A stretch of DNA of 64,000 bases, from positions 434,001 to 498,000 of the forward strand of contig CAWFXW010000020.1 in NCBI GenBank assembly GCA_963819785.1. Reading direction: 5' to 3'. Position 1 is the stretch's first letter, and every line of letters begins with the position of its first letter. The notes beneath the pieces were generated by a model. It saw only the letters and a program-made list of their open reading frames with translations, searched no databases and was not told where the DNA came from. The stretch is from Palsa-504 sp963819785 (GTDB taxonomy: Bacteria; Actinomycetota; Actinomycetes; Streptosporangiales; Streptosporangiaceae). Of the stretch, positions 7,717 through 16,826 are shown piece by piece. The translations under genes were made by a program, and so were the position numbers.

Positions 7717-10033
7717 GCCCGGGGGGACGGCGGGGCGGTATGTGGGGGCCCGGGTGCAGCGGCTCGAGGATCCCCGGCTGCTGGCCGGGCGCGGGCACTA
7801 CATCGACGACCACGCGGTGCCCGGCATGCTGCACGCCGCGTTCGTCCGGAGCCCGGTCGCGCGCGGCTCGCTGGCCCGGGTCGACGTCTCCGAGGCAGTC
7901 GCCATGCCGGGGGTGGCCGCGGTGTTCACCATGGACGACTTCCGCGAGGTGTTCAAGCCGACGTACTCGACCATTATCGGCCGCGACGCGGTGACCCCGC
8001 CGCTGCGGCCGCTGGCCGACGGCGACGTCCGCTTCGCCGGCGATCCGGTCGCCATCGTGGTGGCGCAGTCCCGCTACCTGGCCGAGGACGCCGTCGAGGC
8101 GGTCGACCTGGACCTGGAGCCGATGCCGCCGGTCATGGACAGCGCGACCGGGCTGTCCAGCCAGATCCTGGTGCACCCCGAGACCGGGTCCAACGTCGCC
8201 GCGCAGATCTCCGCTCCCGCCGACGACGAGCAGGCCTTCGCGACCGCCGCGCACGTGGTCACCGAGACCGTCGCGCAGCACCGCTACGTCGCGGTGCCGA
8301 TGGAGGGACGCGGCCTGGTGGCGAGCTGGGAGCCGGGCCGCGGCGAGCTGACCATCTGGGCCGCGACCCAGGCGCCGCACGAGATGCGGTCCTACTGCGC
8401 CCGGATGCTGGGCCTGCCCGAGCACCGCGTCCGGGTGGTGATGGGAGACGTGGGCGGCGGCTTCGGTCAGAAGATGTTCGTCACCCGCGAGGAAATGGCC
8501 GTCGTGCTGGCCAGCTACCTGCTCGGCAGCCCGGTGCGGTGGATCGAGGACCGGGCCGAGAACCTGCTGGCGGGCGGGCACGCCCGGGAGGAACAGGCCA
8601 CGATCTCGATGGCCACCGACCGCGACGGGCACCTGCTGGCCGCGCGCGTGCACCACGTGGAGAACGTCGGCTCGTACAGCGTGCCCGGCACCGGCAGCGT
8701 CGGCGGCGGGGTGGCGGCGTTCTTCCCCGGCCCCTACCGGCTGCCCACGCTGTCGTTCACCAACCAGGCGGTCTACACCAACACCTGCGGCCGGTGCGCG
8801 TACCGGGGGCCGTGGCTGTTCGAGACCGTGGCCCGCGAGCAGATGATGGACATCGTGGCGCGCGCCATCGGGATGGACCCGCTGGCCCTGCGCCGCGCCA
8901 ACGTGATCCGCGAGGAGGACCTGCCGTACACCAGCGCCACCGGCGTGCCGTACGCGCGGATCAGCCCGGCCGAGACGCTCGGGCAGGCCGCCGAGCTCAT
9001 CGGCTACGACTCGTTCCGGCGCGAGCAGCAGGCGGCCCGGGAGCAGGGCCGTTACCTGGGCGTCGGGCTGAGCCTGTACGTCGAGCCGATCCAGACCCGC
9101 GGCCCGCTCGGCAGCGAGGGCGCCATCTTGCGGATCGACCCCACCGGCGAGGTCACGCTGATCATGGGCACGGCCAGCCACGGGCAGAGCCTGGAGACGA
9201 CCATGGCCCAGGTCGTCGCCGACGTGCTCGGCTGCGAGCCCGGCTCGATCGCGTTCATCCAGGGCGACACGGCCGTGGCCCCCTGGGGACCGGGCACCGG
9301 CGGCAGCAAGAGCGCGGTGATCGCGGCGGGCGCGGCCCAGCTGGTCGCCGAGCAGATGCGGGACAAGCTGCTGCGGGTGGCCGGCCATGTGCTCGAGGTG
9401 TCAGTGAGCGACCTGGAACTGTCCGGCGGCGGCGCCCGGGTGCGGGGCGACCCGGAGGCCCGCCTGTCGTTCGGCCAGCTGGCCGAGGCGGCGTACCTGA
9501 ACCCCGCCGCGCTGCCCGCCGATCTCGAACCCGGCCTGCTGGTCAGCGCCCGGTCGGTGGCTCCGCCGCTGGTGCTGGCCAACGCCTGCCACGCCTGCAC
9601 GGTCGAGGTCGACGTGCACACCGGCCGGGTAACCATCCTGCGCTACGTGGTGAGCGAGGACTGCGGCCCGATGATCAACCCGATGGTGGTGGAGGGGCAG
9701 ATCGCCGGCGGCGTCGCGCAGGGCATCGGCGGCGTGCTGTACGAGCACATGGTCTACGACGGCGACGGCAACCCGCTGACCACCACGTTCATGGACTACC
9801 TGCTGCCGACCGCGGGCGAGATACCCGACGTCGAGTACGGCCACGTGGTGACCCCGGCGGACACCCCCGGCGGCTTCAAGGGCGTCGGCGAGGGCGGGGC
9901 CATCGGCTCGCCGCCCGCCGTGATCAACGCGGTGGCCGACGCGCTGGCCCCGCTGGGCGCGCGGATCACCGGGACGCCGCTGGGCCCGGCGCAGGTGCTG
10001 GCCGCGGTGGCGGCCGCCGAGGCGGCGTCGTAG
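7709..10033 (+). CDS. Xanthine dehydrogenase family, molybdopterin-binding subunit (CoxL type, form II)
   Basis: A 774-residue catalytic subunit. It shows GRYVGARVQRLEDPRLLAGRG at the start, VGGGFGQKM near residue 250 (molybdopterin contact), CAYRGPW near 363 and GVGEGGAIG near 726 with the catalytic Glu. The true CO-dehydrogenase active-site loop (AYRCSFR) is replaced by AYRGPW, so this is a form II hydroxylase and not an aerobic CO dehydrogenase. Such enzymes insert water-derived oxygen into aldehydes, heterocycles or activated aromatics, and a relative (4-hydroxybenzoyl-CoA reductase) works on CoA esters. Its operon with two ACADs makes a CoA-ester or related acid substrate plausible, but this is inference. 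Confidence 0.93.
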   Translation: MPEPGGTAGRYVGARVQRLEDPRLLAGRGHYIDDHAVPGMLHAAFVRSPVARGSLARVDVSEAVAMPGVAAVFTMDDFREVFKPTYSTIIGRDAVTPPLRPLADGDVRFAGDPVAIVVAQSRYLAEDAVEAVDLDLEPMPPVMDSATGLSSQILVHPETGSNVAAQISAPADDEQAFATAAHVVTETVAQHRYVAVPMEGRGLVASWEPGRGELTIWAATQAPHEMRSYCARMLGLPEHRVRVVMGDVGGGFGQKMFVTREEMAVVLASYLLGSPVRWIEDRAENLLAGGHAREEQATISMATDRDGHLLAARVHHVENVGSYSVPGTGSVGGGVAAFFPGPYRLPTLSFTNQAVYTNTCGRCAYRGPWLFETVAREQMMDIVARAIGMDPLALRRANVIREEDLPYTSATGVPYARISPAETLGQAAELIGYDSFRREQQAAREQGRYLGVGLSLYVEPIQTRGPLGSEGAILRIDPTGEVTLIMGTASHGQSLETTMAQVVADVLGCEPGSIAFIQGDTAVAPWGPGTGGSKSAVIAAGAAQLVAEQMRDKLLRVAGHVLEVSVSDLELSGGGARVRGDPEARLSFGQLAEAAYLNPAALPADLEPGLLVSARSVAPPLVLANACHACTVEVDVHTGRVTILRYVVSEDCGPMINPMVVEGQIAGGVAQGIGGVLYEHMVYDGDGNPLTTTFMDYLLPTAGEIPDVEYGHVVTPADTPGGFKGVGEGGAIGSPPAVINAVADALAPLGARITGTPLGPAQVLAAVAAAEAAS

Positions 10034-10046
10034 GGGCCGGGGGCAC

Positions 10047-10064
10047 GAACCACGGCCCGTTCGG
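10047..10064 (+). repeat. Extragenic 18-bp element GAACCACGGnCCGTTCGG, copy 1
   Basis: GAACCACGGCCCGTTCGG follows the coxL-like stop. The same 18-mer with one base changed occurs at 40115-40132. Shorter matches are at 14268-14281 and 57774-57786. All four lie between genes and run into A/T-rich sequence on their right. Confidence 0.7.
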
Positions 10065-10077
10065 CGTAACAATGCTT

Positions 10078-11376
10078 TTAGAAACCGGCCGGCCACGTGC
10101 ACAGGGTCCGTCCGGGCCGGGCTCACCGGCGCGGGGCCGAGGACGGCACCGAGGTGGGCGGTCAGGGTGGCGCGGGTGCCGGCCGGGGTGACGATGCCGT
10201 CGGCGGCCCAGTGGTGCTCGCCGGCCGCGGCCGGGCCGTCGTCCCAGCCGGCCCGGGCGCCGGGCCAGGCGATGACCAGGTCGGTGGCGATCCGGGCCGG
10301 GCCGGTGACCAGCAGGCCGGCGCCGAGGGCCCGTCCGGTGATGACCCAGCACTTGGGCACCTCGGCGAGCTGGACCGCCTGGGCGAGCATCATGGCGCGC
10401 GAGATGGCCCCCGGCTCGGCCGACGGCCCGGCGGAGTCGATCAGGAACACCAGCGGCAGCCCGAAGGCGTCGCAGGTGCAGACCAGCCGGGTGGCCTTCA
10501 GGCACTCGTCGGCCGCGAAGGCGCCGTGGATCGCCAGCACGCCGACCGGGAGGCCGTCCAGCCGGGCCAGGCCGGTGACCAGGGCGGGCGCGAAGTCGCG
10601 GCGCAGCTCGAAGAACGACCCGCGGTCGACGAGGCCGTCGATGAGCTCGCGGGGGTCCGGCCCGGGCTTCAGGTCCGGATGTTGGCCGGGGGCGGTGACG
10701 GGCAGGGGTTTGCCCGCCGCCGTGGGCAGGAACGACAAGAAGCGCCGGATCGCCGCGTAGAACCTCGTCCACGGATCCGGCGATCGTGTCGGCCTGCCCG
10801 TTGCGCCGGTGCACCTCGGTGCCGCCGAGTTCCTCCATCGTGACCTGCTCGCTGGTGCCGATGGCCAGCACCCGCGGGCCGGTCAGGGCCAGGCACGCGC
10901 CCTTGAGCTGCACCACGTAGTCCGACATGCCGGTGAAGAAGCTGGAGTCGCCGAACGAGTGGTGGACCAGCGCCGAGACCACCGGCACGTCGCGCCGGCG
11001 GCTGGCCATCTCGGCCAGCATCGGCCCGCCGCTCATCCCCCAGAACCGTGTCCAGGACGCCGAGGTTGCGTCGTCCGCCGCGGGCCAGGCCGCCGGTGCC
11101 CGAGGAGATGGCCACGTACGGCTGGCGGCGGTTGAGCGCGCGCCTGACGACGTGCCCGGACAGGCCGACGGTGACCGGCCGCCCGTCGATCAGCGCCTCG
11201 CCGCCGTCGGTGTCGCTGACCTCGTCCATGCCCTCGCTGAAATGCTGGGCCGGGACGTAGGAGCCCGGGTCGACCAGGGCCTCGACGTGCTCGCGGAACG
11301 TGGGGCGCTTGGCCGGCTGGGCTTGCTGGGCTTGCTGGGCTTGCTGGGCTTGCTGAGTGGCGTTGGCGTGGCTCAT
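10078..11376 (-). pseudogene. Acyl-CoA carboxylase carboxyltransferase subunit, two frameshifts
   Basis: A PccB/AccD-type carboxyltransferase read in three frames. Residues from the ATG at 11376 (Gln-rich leader, then FREHVEALVDPGSYVPAQHF) run to about 11040; dropping one G of a five-G run (11037-11041) joins VLDTVLG to MSGGPMLAEMAS. A second extra base near 10757 separates DEV from YAAIRRFLSFLPT. The third segment holds DRGSFFELRRDFAPALVTGLARLDG and the crotonase-fold C-terminal half. The C-terminus is unclear: that frame stays open far into the antisense of coxL, while a TAA in a neighbouring frame lies at 10078, which I use as the boundary. The enzyme transfers carboxyl from biotin to an acyl-CoA. 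Either sequencing error or a decaying copy. Confidence 0.75.
11324..11359. repeat. Four 9-bp units encoding a Gln-Ala-rich leader
   Basis: Four near-perfect copies of GCTTGCTGG (plus-strand reading) encode the QAQ-rich N-terminal leader of the first carboxyltransferase. The unit is in frame and does not belong to the conserved fold. Confidence 0.75.
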
Positions 11377-11399
11377 CGGGGTTCCTTGTCAGTACCAGG

Positions 11400-12917
11400 T
11401 CAGTACCAGCGGGGCCAGCTGGCCAGGGGGCTCGGGGTGGTGCGGGGCGGGCGTTCGGCCAGTGCGGATCGCAGGTGGCGGGCGACGATTCTGCGCGTCT
11501 CGCCCGGCTCGATGATGTCGTCGATGGTCAGGTTGGCGGCCACGCCGTAGGGTTCGAAGCCGACGCCGAGCTCGGCGGCCTTGGCCTGGAGGAAGGCGGC
11601 GCGCTCGGCTTCGGGGAGCTGCTTGATCTGCGGCTCGAACAGGACGTTGGCCGCCACCGGCGGGTCCATGAACCCGATCTCGGCGCCGGGCCAGGCCAGG
11701 CTCAGGTCGACCTGGCGGTTGCCGTCCAGGATCACGAACGCCAGGCCGAAGGCCTTGCGGATGACCACGCTGACCGCGGGCACGGTGAGCTGCGACATGG
11801 CGTGCAGCAGGGTCATGACGCGGACGATGGCCCGGTCACGTTCGGCCTGGGCGCTGACCAGGAAGCCGGGCGTGTCCTGCAGGACGAGCAGCGGGATGCC
11901 GAACGCGTCGCACAGGCAGACGAAGCTGACCGCCTTGAGGCAGCACTCCGGGGTCAGGCCGCCGGCCATCCGCATCGGCGCGTTGGCCAGGACGCCGACC
12001 GGGACGCCGCCGATGCGGGTTAGCGCGGTGATGATGTTGCGGGCGTAGTTCGGCTTGAGCTCGAAGAAGGTGCCCGCGTCGCAGATCCGGCGGATGACGG
12101 CCTTCATGTCGTAGGCGCGGCTGCGGCGGGCCGGGACGAGCCTGGCGATCTGGTCGTCGTAGCTCATCGGGTCGTACTCGTCGGTCACCGGGAGCGGGCC
12201 GCCGGCGTAGGACGGGAGGTAGGACAGGAACTTGCGGGTGAGCGCGTAGGCCTCGTCGGGTGATGCGGCGATCGCGTCGACCTCGCCGCTGGCCGCTGCG
12301 CTGGCTCCGCTGGCTCCGGTGGCTCCGGTGGCTCCGCTGGCTCCGCTGGCTCCGGTGGCTCCGGTGGCTGCGCCGGCTCCCAGGGATAGGCGGGTGCCTT
12401 CGAGCTGGACCAGGAAGTCGCACAGGCCCGCGGAGAACGCGGCGGCGCCGCAGGTGTCGCCGAGGACCATGGAGACCACCGGGATGGCGCGCCGCCGCTC
12501 GAGCAGGTACGGGAACGCGGGCTCGGCACCGAACGTCCGGGCGTTCGCCGTGCCGGTCTTCCCGGGCCGGGCGGCCAGGCTGGGGACGGCGTCGCCGAGC
12601 GCGATCTCGACGTAGGGGCGGTGCTGCTGGAGCGCCATCTGGTACAGCCGGGCGGCCTTGCCGGTGCTGCGCCTGTGGGGGGCGGTCACGCTGTCATCGT
12701 CCGCGGCCACGGTGACCGGCCGGCCATCGAGGGTGGCGTGACCGCCGATGATGCCGCCGCCGTAGGGGCCCGGCTCCGGTGCGGTCACCTTGTCGACGAA
12801 CGTCGCGAACAACCCGATTTCACCGAACGATCCGGGGTCCACGAACTCGGCGATGTGCTCGCGGGCGGTGCGGCGGCCGGCCGCGTGGATCGCGCTGATC
12901 GCGTCCGGGCCGCCCAT
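11400..12917 (-). CDS. Acyl-CoA carboxylase carboxyltransferase subunit (PccB/AccD type)
   Basis: A 505-residue carboxyltransferase with both crotonase-fold halves: HAAGRRTAREHIAEFVDPGSFGEIG at the start, PVVSMVLGDTCGAAAFSAGLCDF, then CDAGTFFELKPNYARNIITALTRIGGVPVGVLAN and CDAFGIPLLVLQDTPGFLVS. It moves carboxyl from biotin to propionyl- or another acyl-CoA. The conserved upstream helix (ELREQVTTQ) is in frame before Met 12917 but has no start codon; an ATG with GGGAGG at 13054 lies one frame away, so a missing base near 13030 probably hides the true N-terminus. A low-complexity Gly/Ala/Ser/Thr stretch splits the first half. It sits 24 bases before a second carboxyltransferase gene; no biotin carboxylase or carrier gene is in the window. 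Confidence 0.88.
   Translation of the reverse strand: MGGPDAISAIHAAGRRTAREHIAEFVDPGSFGEIGLFATFVDKVTAPEPGPYGGGIIGGHATLDGRPVTVAADDDSVTAPHRRSTGKAARLYQMALQQHRPYVEIALGDAVPSLAARPGKTGTANARTFGAEPAFPYLLERRRAIPVVSMVLGDTCGAAAFSAGLCDFLVQLEGTRLSLGAGAATGATGASGASGATGATGASGASAAASGEVDAIAASPDEAYALTRKFLSYLPSYAGGPLPVTDEYDPMSYDDQIARLVPARRSRAYDMKAVIRRICDAGTFFELKPNYARNIITALTRIGGVPVGVLANAPMRMAGGLTPECCLKAVSFVCLCDAFGIPLLVLQDTPGFLVSAQAERDRAIVRVMTLLHAMSQLTVPAVSVVIRKAFGLAFVILDGNRQVDLSLAWPGAEIGFMDPPVAANVLFEPQIKQLPEAERAAFLQAKAAELGVGFEPYGVAANLTIDDIIEPGETRRIVARHLRSALAERPPRTTPSPLASWPRWY
12304..12366. repeat. Seven 9-bp units inside the carboxyltransferase gene
   Basis: Seven consecutive 9-bp units alternating GCTCCGCTG and GCTCCGGTG encode the GATGASGAS-like stretch that interrupts the first half of the carboxyltransferase. 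Frame-preserving and likely variable in copy number. Confidence 0.85.
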
Positions 12918-13051
12918 CTGGGTGGTGACCTGCTCGCGGAGCTCGCGCAGCCGTTCGACCGTCCTGATCTCGTCCGGGACCTCGTCGTCGGGCTGGTAGG
13001 CGGCCTCGTCGGTGGCGGTGCGCGGCCGGCCCCGTCGGTCAGCGGTGTCGT

Positions 13052-13095
13052 CATGGCCCTCCCATCAGCATCTGTCAATTATTGTACATTTATCT
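13052..13095 (-). promoter_or_regulatory. Probable promoter and start site of the carboxyltransferase pair
   Basis: On the minus strand a -10-like TACAAT (13081-13086) lies in an AT-rich patch containing CAATTATTG, then GGGAGG precedes the ATG at 13054. No clear -35. Confidence 0.45.
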
Positions 13096-13185
13096 ATCTT
13101 TGTGCCAGCATTGGCTCACATCAAGTGGAACATGACCGACGGATTCAAGGACGCCATCAGGGCCAGGGCGGGTAGGTAGCTCATT

Positions 13186-13659
13186 GTGGGGGTTGACCGG
13201 TCTGTTATCGCGGCCCGGCTGGCCCAGTTCGAGCGGGTCCCGATCACGCGGCCCGGGCTGCGGGCCGCGTCGGTGGCGATCTGCGTGCTGCTGCGCGAGG
13301 ACGTGCCCTGCCTGCTGATCACCAGGCGGGCGGCGGGCCTGCGCAGGCATTCCGGGCAGTGGGCGCTGCCCGGAGGGAGCCGCGATGCGGACGAGTCCGT
13401 GCCGGACGCGGCGCTGCGGGAACTGCGCGAGGAAACGGGCGTGGCGGCGTTGCCGTCTGCGGTACTGGGAGTCCTGGACGACTTCGCGACCCGGTTCGGG
13501 TTCTTGATGACGCCGGCGCCGGTCCTGCGGCTGGCCCTGCTGGGCGGCTGGGTGTACACGCCGACCGCCGCCATCATCCATCAGTTCTGCCAGCTGGCTT
13601 TGCACGGGCTCACCACGCGGGTGGCCCACTACGAGCAGCCGGTGTTCGCCTGGCGCTAG
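13186..13659 (+). CDS. Nudix hydrolase, CoA-pyrophosphatase-like
   Basis: A 157-residue Nudix protein. The Nudix box runs from Gly63: GGSRDADESVPDAALRELRE then ETGV, fitting GX5EX7REUXEEXGU with all the metal-binding glutamates. The preceding LLITRRAAGLRRHSGQWALPGG and the ending TTRVAHYEQPVFAWR match the branch that hydrolyses CoA and acyl-CoA to 4'-phosphopantetheine forms and 3',5'-ADP. That would make it a CoA-pool or toxic-acyl-CoA housekeeper for the surrounding pathway (inference). GTG start at 13186 with a weak GGTAGG upstream. Divergent from the carboxyltransferase genes. Confidence 0.88.
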   Translation: MGVDRSVIAARLAQFERVPITRPGLRAASVAICVLLREDVPCLLITRRAAGLRRHSGQWALPGGSRDADESVPDAALRELREETGVAALPSAVLGVLDDFATRFGFLMTPAPVLRLALLGGWVYTPTAAIIHQFCQLALHGLTTRVAHYEQPVFAWR

Positions 13660-13722
13660 CGGCCCGGGGTGCTCGGCTTGGGCGCGGCGCTTTCCGGGGG
13701 GCTGAGGTGGCCGGGTGCAGGG

Positions 13723-14154
13723 TTACCAGGTCAGGACGACGGCTTCCTCGACGGTCTCGCGGGCCGGGCTGGCGCGGCGCTTGCGGGCGGCGCTGTGGCT
13801 GTCGGCGCGCTTCTGGCCGCGGCCCATGGCCACCTGGCCGTCTTCCTTGGCCACCACCGGGCGCGGCATGGGCGCGAGCTCCCACAGGTCGTCGAGCAGC
13901 TTGTGCAGCACGTCGCGGCGCAGCGAGTAGTAGTAGTTACGGCCCGACTTGCGCACGTTGATCAGGCCCGCGTGGTGCAGGATCTTCGTGTGGTAGGAGA
14001 TCGTCGGCTTGGAGACGGGCAGCGTGTCCTCCAGGGTGATGCACGCCAGCTCGTCCACCGAGGCCATCTGCACGATGATGCTCCACCGGACCGGGTCGCT
14101 GAGGGCCTTGAAGATCTCGGTCGGGGGCTGCCGCGGCATGTCGTCAATGGTCAT
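13723..14154 (-). CDS. ArsR-type winged-helix regulator, paralogue 1
   Basis: A 143-residue regulator. Residues 12-95 form an ArsR-like winged helix: IFKALSDPVRWSIIVQM, then the recognition region TLPVSKPTISYHTKILHHAGLI and the wing RKSGRNYYYSLRRDVL. No ArsR metal-site cysteine cluster is present (one Cys in ELACIT), so it probably senses an organic ligand or CoA ester. The tail is basic and low-complexity but ends in EEAVVLTW. The protein is close to identical in the DNA-binding part to the regulator at 22147, which has the same length and tail, so both should bind the same sites. It lies head to head with the CaiB gene at 14460. Confidence 0.9.
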   Translation of the reverse strand: MTIDDMPRQPPTEIFKALSDPVRWSIIVQMASVDELACITLEDTLPVSKPTISYHTKILHHAGLINVRKSGRNYYYSLRRDVLHKLLDDLWELAPMPRPVVAKEDGQVAMGRGQKRADSHSAARKRRASPARETVEEAVVLTW

Positions 14155-14459
14155 GATGTTCCCGGTTCCGACGGTTTAAGTATTTCAATATTGTAAACCA
14201 TTTCGAAGCTTTGGTCAGCTCCTGGCGGGCCGGGGGGCGTCGGGTGACTGTCCGGAGCGTGGCAGCCGACGGCCCGTTCGGCAGAAAAAGAGGCGGCGCA
14301 GAGGTGCCGGGGAGTATGGTCCGGCGGGCGGGAAGCGGTGCGGGCCCGATCCTTGACGGGGGCGGTCACTGACCGTCAAAATAGTTCGATAGTTATAGAT
14401 TGACCCAAAATTGGGTGCGTCCGACGGGCGTAAACTGCCGGTCGGCAGATAGGCGGGCA
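14155..14459. promoter_or_regulatory. Divergent control region between ArsR paralogue 1 and the CaiB gene
   Basis: Toward the regulator: -35 CTGACC (14213-14218, minus strand) and -10 TACAAT (14190-14195), 17 bp apart, with ATTGAAATACTT just downstream. Toward CaiB: an AT-rich segment with AGTTCGATAGTTAT (14384-14397), a TATAGAT-like -10, and an imperfect palindrome with arms ACCCAA and TTGGGT at 14403-14416. TTGACGG (14353-14359) and CCGTCAA (14373-14379) form another inverted pair. AGTTCGATAGTYAT recurs upstream of the solute-binding protein gene. An extragenic element (ACGGCCCGTTCGGC) is at 14268-14281. No gene is seen here. Confidence 0.6.
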
Positions 14460-16823
14460 ATGGCTGAACGGACATCTGAGCTGCCGCTGGGCGGGATCCG
14501 CGTGCTCGACCTGGCGGGTCCGCTGGGCAGCTACGGCGGCCGGCTGCTGGCCGATGCGGGCGCGGACGTGGTCAAGGTCGAACCGCCCGAGGGTGATCAG
14601 CTGCGGCGCCGGCCGCCGTTCGCCGGCGACCGGCCGGGCCCGGACCGCAGCCTCAGCTTCGCCTACTACCACGCCAACAAGCGCGGGGTGGTGCTCGACT
14701 ACCGCCGTCCCGAGGCGGCCGCCGCCCTGGCCGAGCTGGGCGCGAACGCCGACGTGATCGTGCTGACGCCGACCGCGCGCGAGCCGGTGGCGGGCTTCGA
14801 CACCGAGACCGGCGAGCTGGCGTGGGCCGGGCCGGACGCGGTGATCTGCTGCATCACGCCGTTCGGGCTGACCGGGCCGTACCGGGCCTGGCGGGCCACG
14901 CACCTGACCTCGCACGCGCTGAGCGGCCTGATGTACGTCCAGGGCGCGCCCGAGGGGCCGCCGGTGGTGGTGCCGGGCCAGCAGCTGTACGACTTCACCG
15001 GGACGCACGCCGCGCTGGCGGTGCTGACCGCGCTGCGCGAGCGGCCGCGGGCCGGCGGCCAGCTGATCGACATCTCGGCGCACGAGGTGCTGACCCAGTC
15101 ATGCTTCGATATTTACAGCTACACCAACTCGGCGCTGATCGGCCGGCGGCGGCCGCGGGCCGTGCAGTACTCCGGCGGCGGCTCCTGGCCGTGCCGGGAC
15201 GGCGTGATCGAGTTCACCGCGTCCACCGACAAGCACTGGTTCGCGCTCATGGAACTGCTCGGCCATCCCGCCGAGCTGGCCGATCCCTCCTGGGCCCACC
15301 CGGTGGTCCGGCACCCGTACGAAGAGAAGATCATCGAGGTCATGCGGCCGCTGATCGCGGCGATGAGCCGCGAGGACTTCTTCGTCCGGGGCCAGCAGCT
15401 CGGCCTGCCCTGCACCGTGATCAATACGGTGGGCGACTTCGTGGACGACCAGCAGCCGCGCAGCCGCGGCTTCTTCGTCCGGCGCGAGCTGGCGGGAGCG
15501 GGCGAGGTAGACCTGCCGGGCGAGCCGTTCCGCTGCACCGAGCGCGTGCTGGACCAGTACCGGCGGCCGGCGCCGGGGCTGGGTTCGAGTTCTCTGGCGG
15601 AGATCGCCGGCGAGTGGCGCGAGCCCGCGCCGGCGGCCCCGGTGCCGGGGCCGCTGAGCGGCATCCGGGCCATCTCGTTCGGCACCGCGATCGCGGGCGC
15701 GCTCAGCGGGACCGCGCTGGCCGAGCTGGGCGCCGACGTGGTCAAGATCGAGTCGCCGGCCCGGCCGGACAACCTGCGGCGGCTGTGGGCGCCCGGCGAG
15801 CCGGTGATCCACGAGCCGTCCGGCGCCGACACCTCGCCGATGTTCGCCAACTTCAACCGCACCACCCGCAGCGTCGCGCTGGACATGAAGGACCCGGACA
15901 GCGTGGCGCTGTTCCTGCGGCTGGCCGTCGCGGCCGACGTGATCATCGAGAACTACGCGCCCGGCGTGATGCAGCGCTGGGGCCTGGGCTACGAGCAGAT
16001 CGCGGCGGTCAACCCGCGCATCGTCATGCTGTCGCTGACCGGGTTCGGGCACAGCGGCCCGCGCTCGCACTACCTGGCCTACGGCGCGACGGTCTGCTCG
16101 TTCGTCGGCCTCACCGACGCGTGGCAGTACCCGAGCGGCGTCCACTTCGACTACCTGTCGCAGGCCCACGGGGTGTTCGGCGTGCTGGCGGCGCTGGCGG
16201 CCAGGGACCGGACCGGCCGCGGGACGCACGTGGACCTGGCCGAGGTGGAGACCGCGGCCGCCGTGATGGGCCCGATGATGCTCGACTACGCGGTGAACGG
16301 GCGGCGTTCGGTGGTGCCGGGGAACCGGGTGGCCGGGGCGCTGCTGTCCGAGGTGGTCCGCTGCCGCGGGGACGACGGGTGGCTGGCGGTCGAGATCGAG
16401 GACGCTTCTGACTGGCAGGTGCTGGCGCGGCTGGTGGGGCGGGACGATCTCGCCTCGGTCATCGCGTCCGATGAGGCGGCGGCCGCGCTGGGCGCGGCGC
16501 TGGCCTCGTGGGCCGCGGAGCGTACGGCGCAGCAGGCCATGCGGGTGCTGCAGCGGGCGGGCCTGGCGGCCGGCGCGGTGCAGGACGCCGAGGACGCGGT
16601 GCGCGACCCGCAGCACCGGGAACGGCACTTCTGGCTGGAGATGGACCATCCGGACCTCGGCGTGGCCGAGTACGCGGCTCCGCCGCACCGGCTGGCCAAG
16701 ACGCCGCCGACCGTGCGGCGGCCGACTCCGCGCCTGGGCGCGCACACCATGGAGGTACTGGGCGAGTGGCTGGGCATGACGCCGGACGAGGCCGCTCCGT
16801 ACGTATGGCCGAGGCCGTCGTGA
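14460..16823 (+). CDS. Double-domain CaiB/BaiF CoA-transferase
   Basis: A 787-residue protein made of two complete type III CoA-transferase domains in tandem; family members are usually 380-430 residues and single. Domain 1 (about 1-385) starts GIRVLDLAGPLGSYGGRLLADAGADVVKVE and has a candidate catalytic Asp in QLYDFTGTHAAL. Domain 2 (about 400-787) repeats the start (LSGIRAISFGTAIAGALSGT, ADVVKIESP), has the canonical IIENYAPGVMQRWGLGYEQI and a candidate Asp in HFDYLSQAHG. The enzymes exchange CoA between acids without ATP and dimerise as interlinked rings, so the fusion may be a built-in heterodimer. ATG at 14460 is preferred over upstream codons that lie in the promoter. Confidence 0.9.
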   Translation: MAERTSELPLGGIRVLDLAGPLGSYGGRLLADAGADVVKVEPPEGDQLRRRPPFAGDRPGPDRSLSFAYYHANKRGVVLDYRRPEAAAALAELGANADVIVLTPTAREPVAGFDTETGELAWAGPDAVICCITPFGLTGPYRAWRATHLTSHALSGLMYVQGAPEGPPVVVPGQQLYDFTGTHAALAVLTALRERPRAGGQLIDISAHEVLTQSCFDIYSYTNSALIGRRRPRAVQYSGGGSWPCRDGVIEFTASTDKHWFALMELLGHPAELADPSWAHPVVRHPYEEKIIEVMRPLIAAMSREDFFVRGQQLGLPCTVINTVGDFVDDQQPRSRGFFVRRELAGAGEVDLPGEPFRCTERVLDQYRRPAPGLGSSSLAEIAGEWREPAPAAPVPGPLSGIRAISFGTAIAGALSGTALAELGADVVKIESPARPDNLRRLWAPGEPVIHEPSGADTSPMFANFNRTTRSVALDMKDPDSVALFLRLAVAADVIIENYAPGVMQRWGLGYEQIAAVNPRIVMLSLTGFGHSGPRSHYLAYGATVCSFVGLTDAWQYPSGVHFDYLSQAHGVFGVLAALAARDRTGRGTHVDLAEVETAAAVMGPMMLDYAVNGRRSVVPGNRVAGALLSEVVRCRGDDGWLAVEIEDASDWQVLARLVGRDDLASVIASDEAAAALGAALASWAAERTAQQAMRVLQRAGLAAGAVQDAEDAVRDPQHRERHFWLEMDHPDLGVAEYAAPPHRLAKTPPTVRRPTPRLGAHTMEVLGEWLGMTPDEAAPYVWPRPS

Positions 16824-16826
16824 CGG

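Noticed and set aside
7709..10033. Calling the Mo enzyme an aerobic CO dehydrogenase
   Set aside because: The AYRCSFR active-site loop with its copper-binding Cys is replaced by AYRGPW, which marks form II hydroxylases.
10047..10080. The GAACCACGGnCCGTTCGG element as an intrinsic terminator
   Set aside because: The pairing is short, it is followed by A-rich not T-rich sequence, and two of the four copies are upstream of genes.
13116..13175. Fifteen-codon plus-strand ORF before the Nudix gene
   Set aside because: No RBS of note, no similarity and too short to support.
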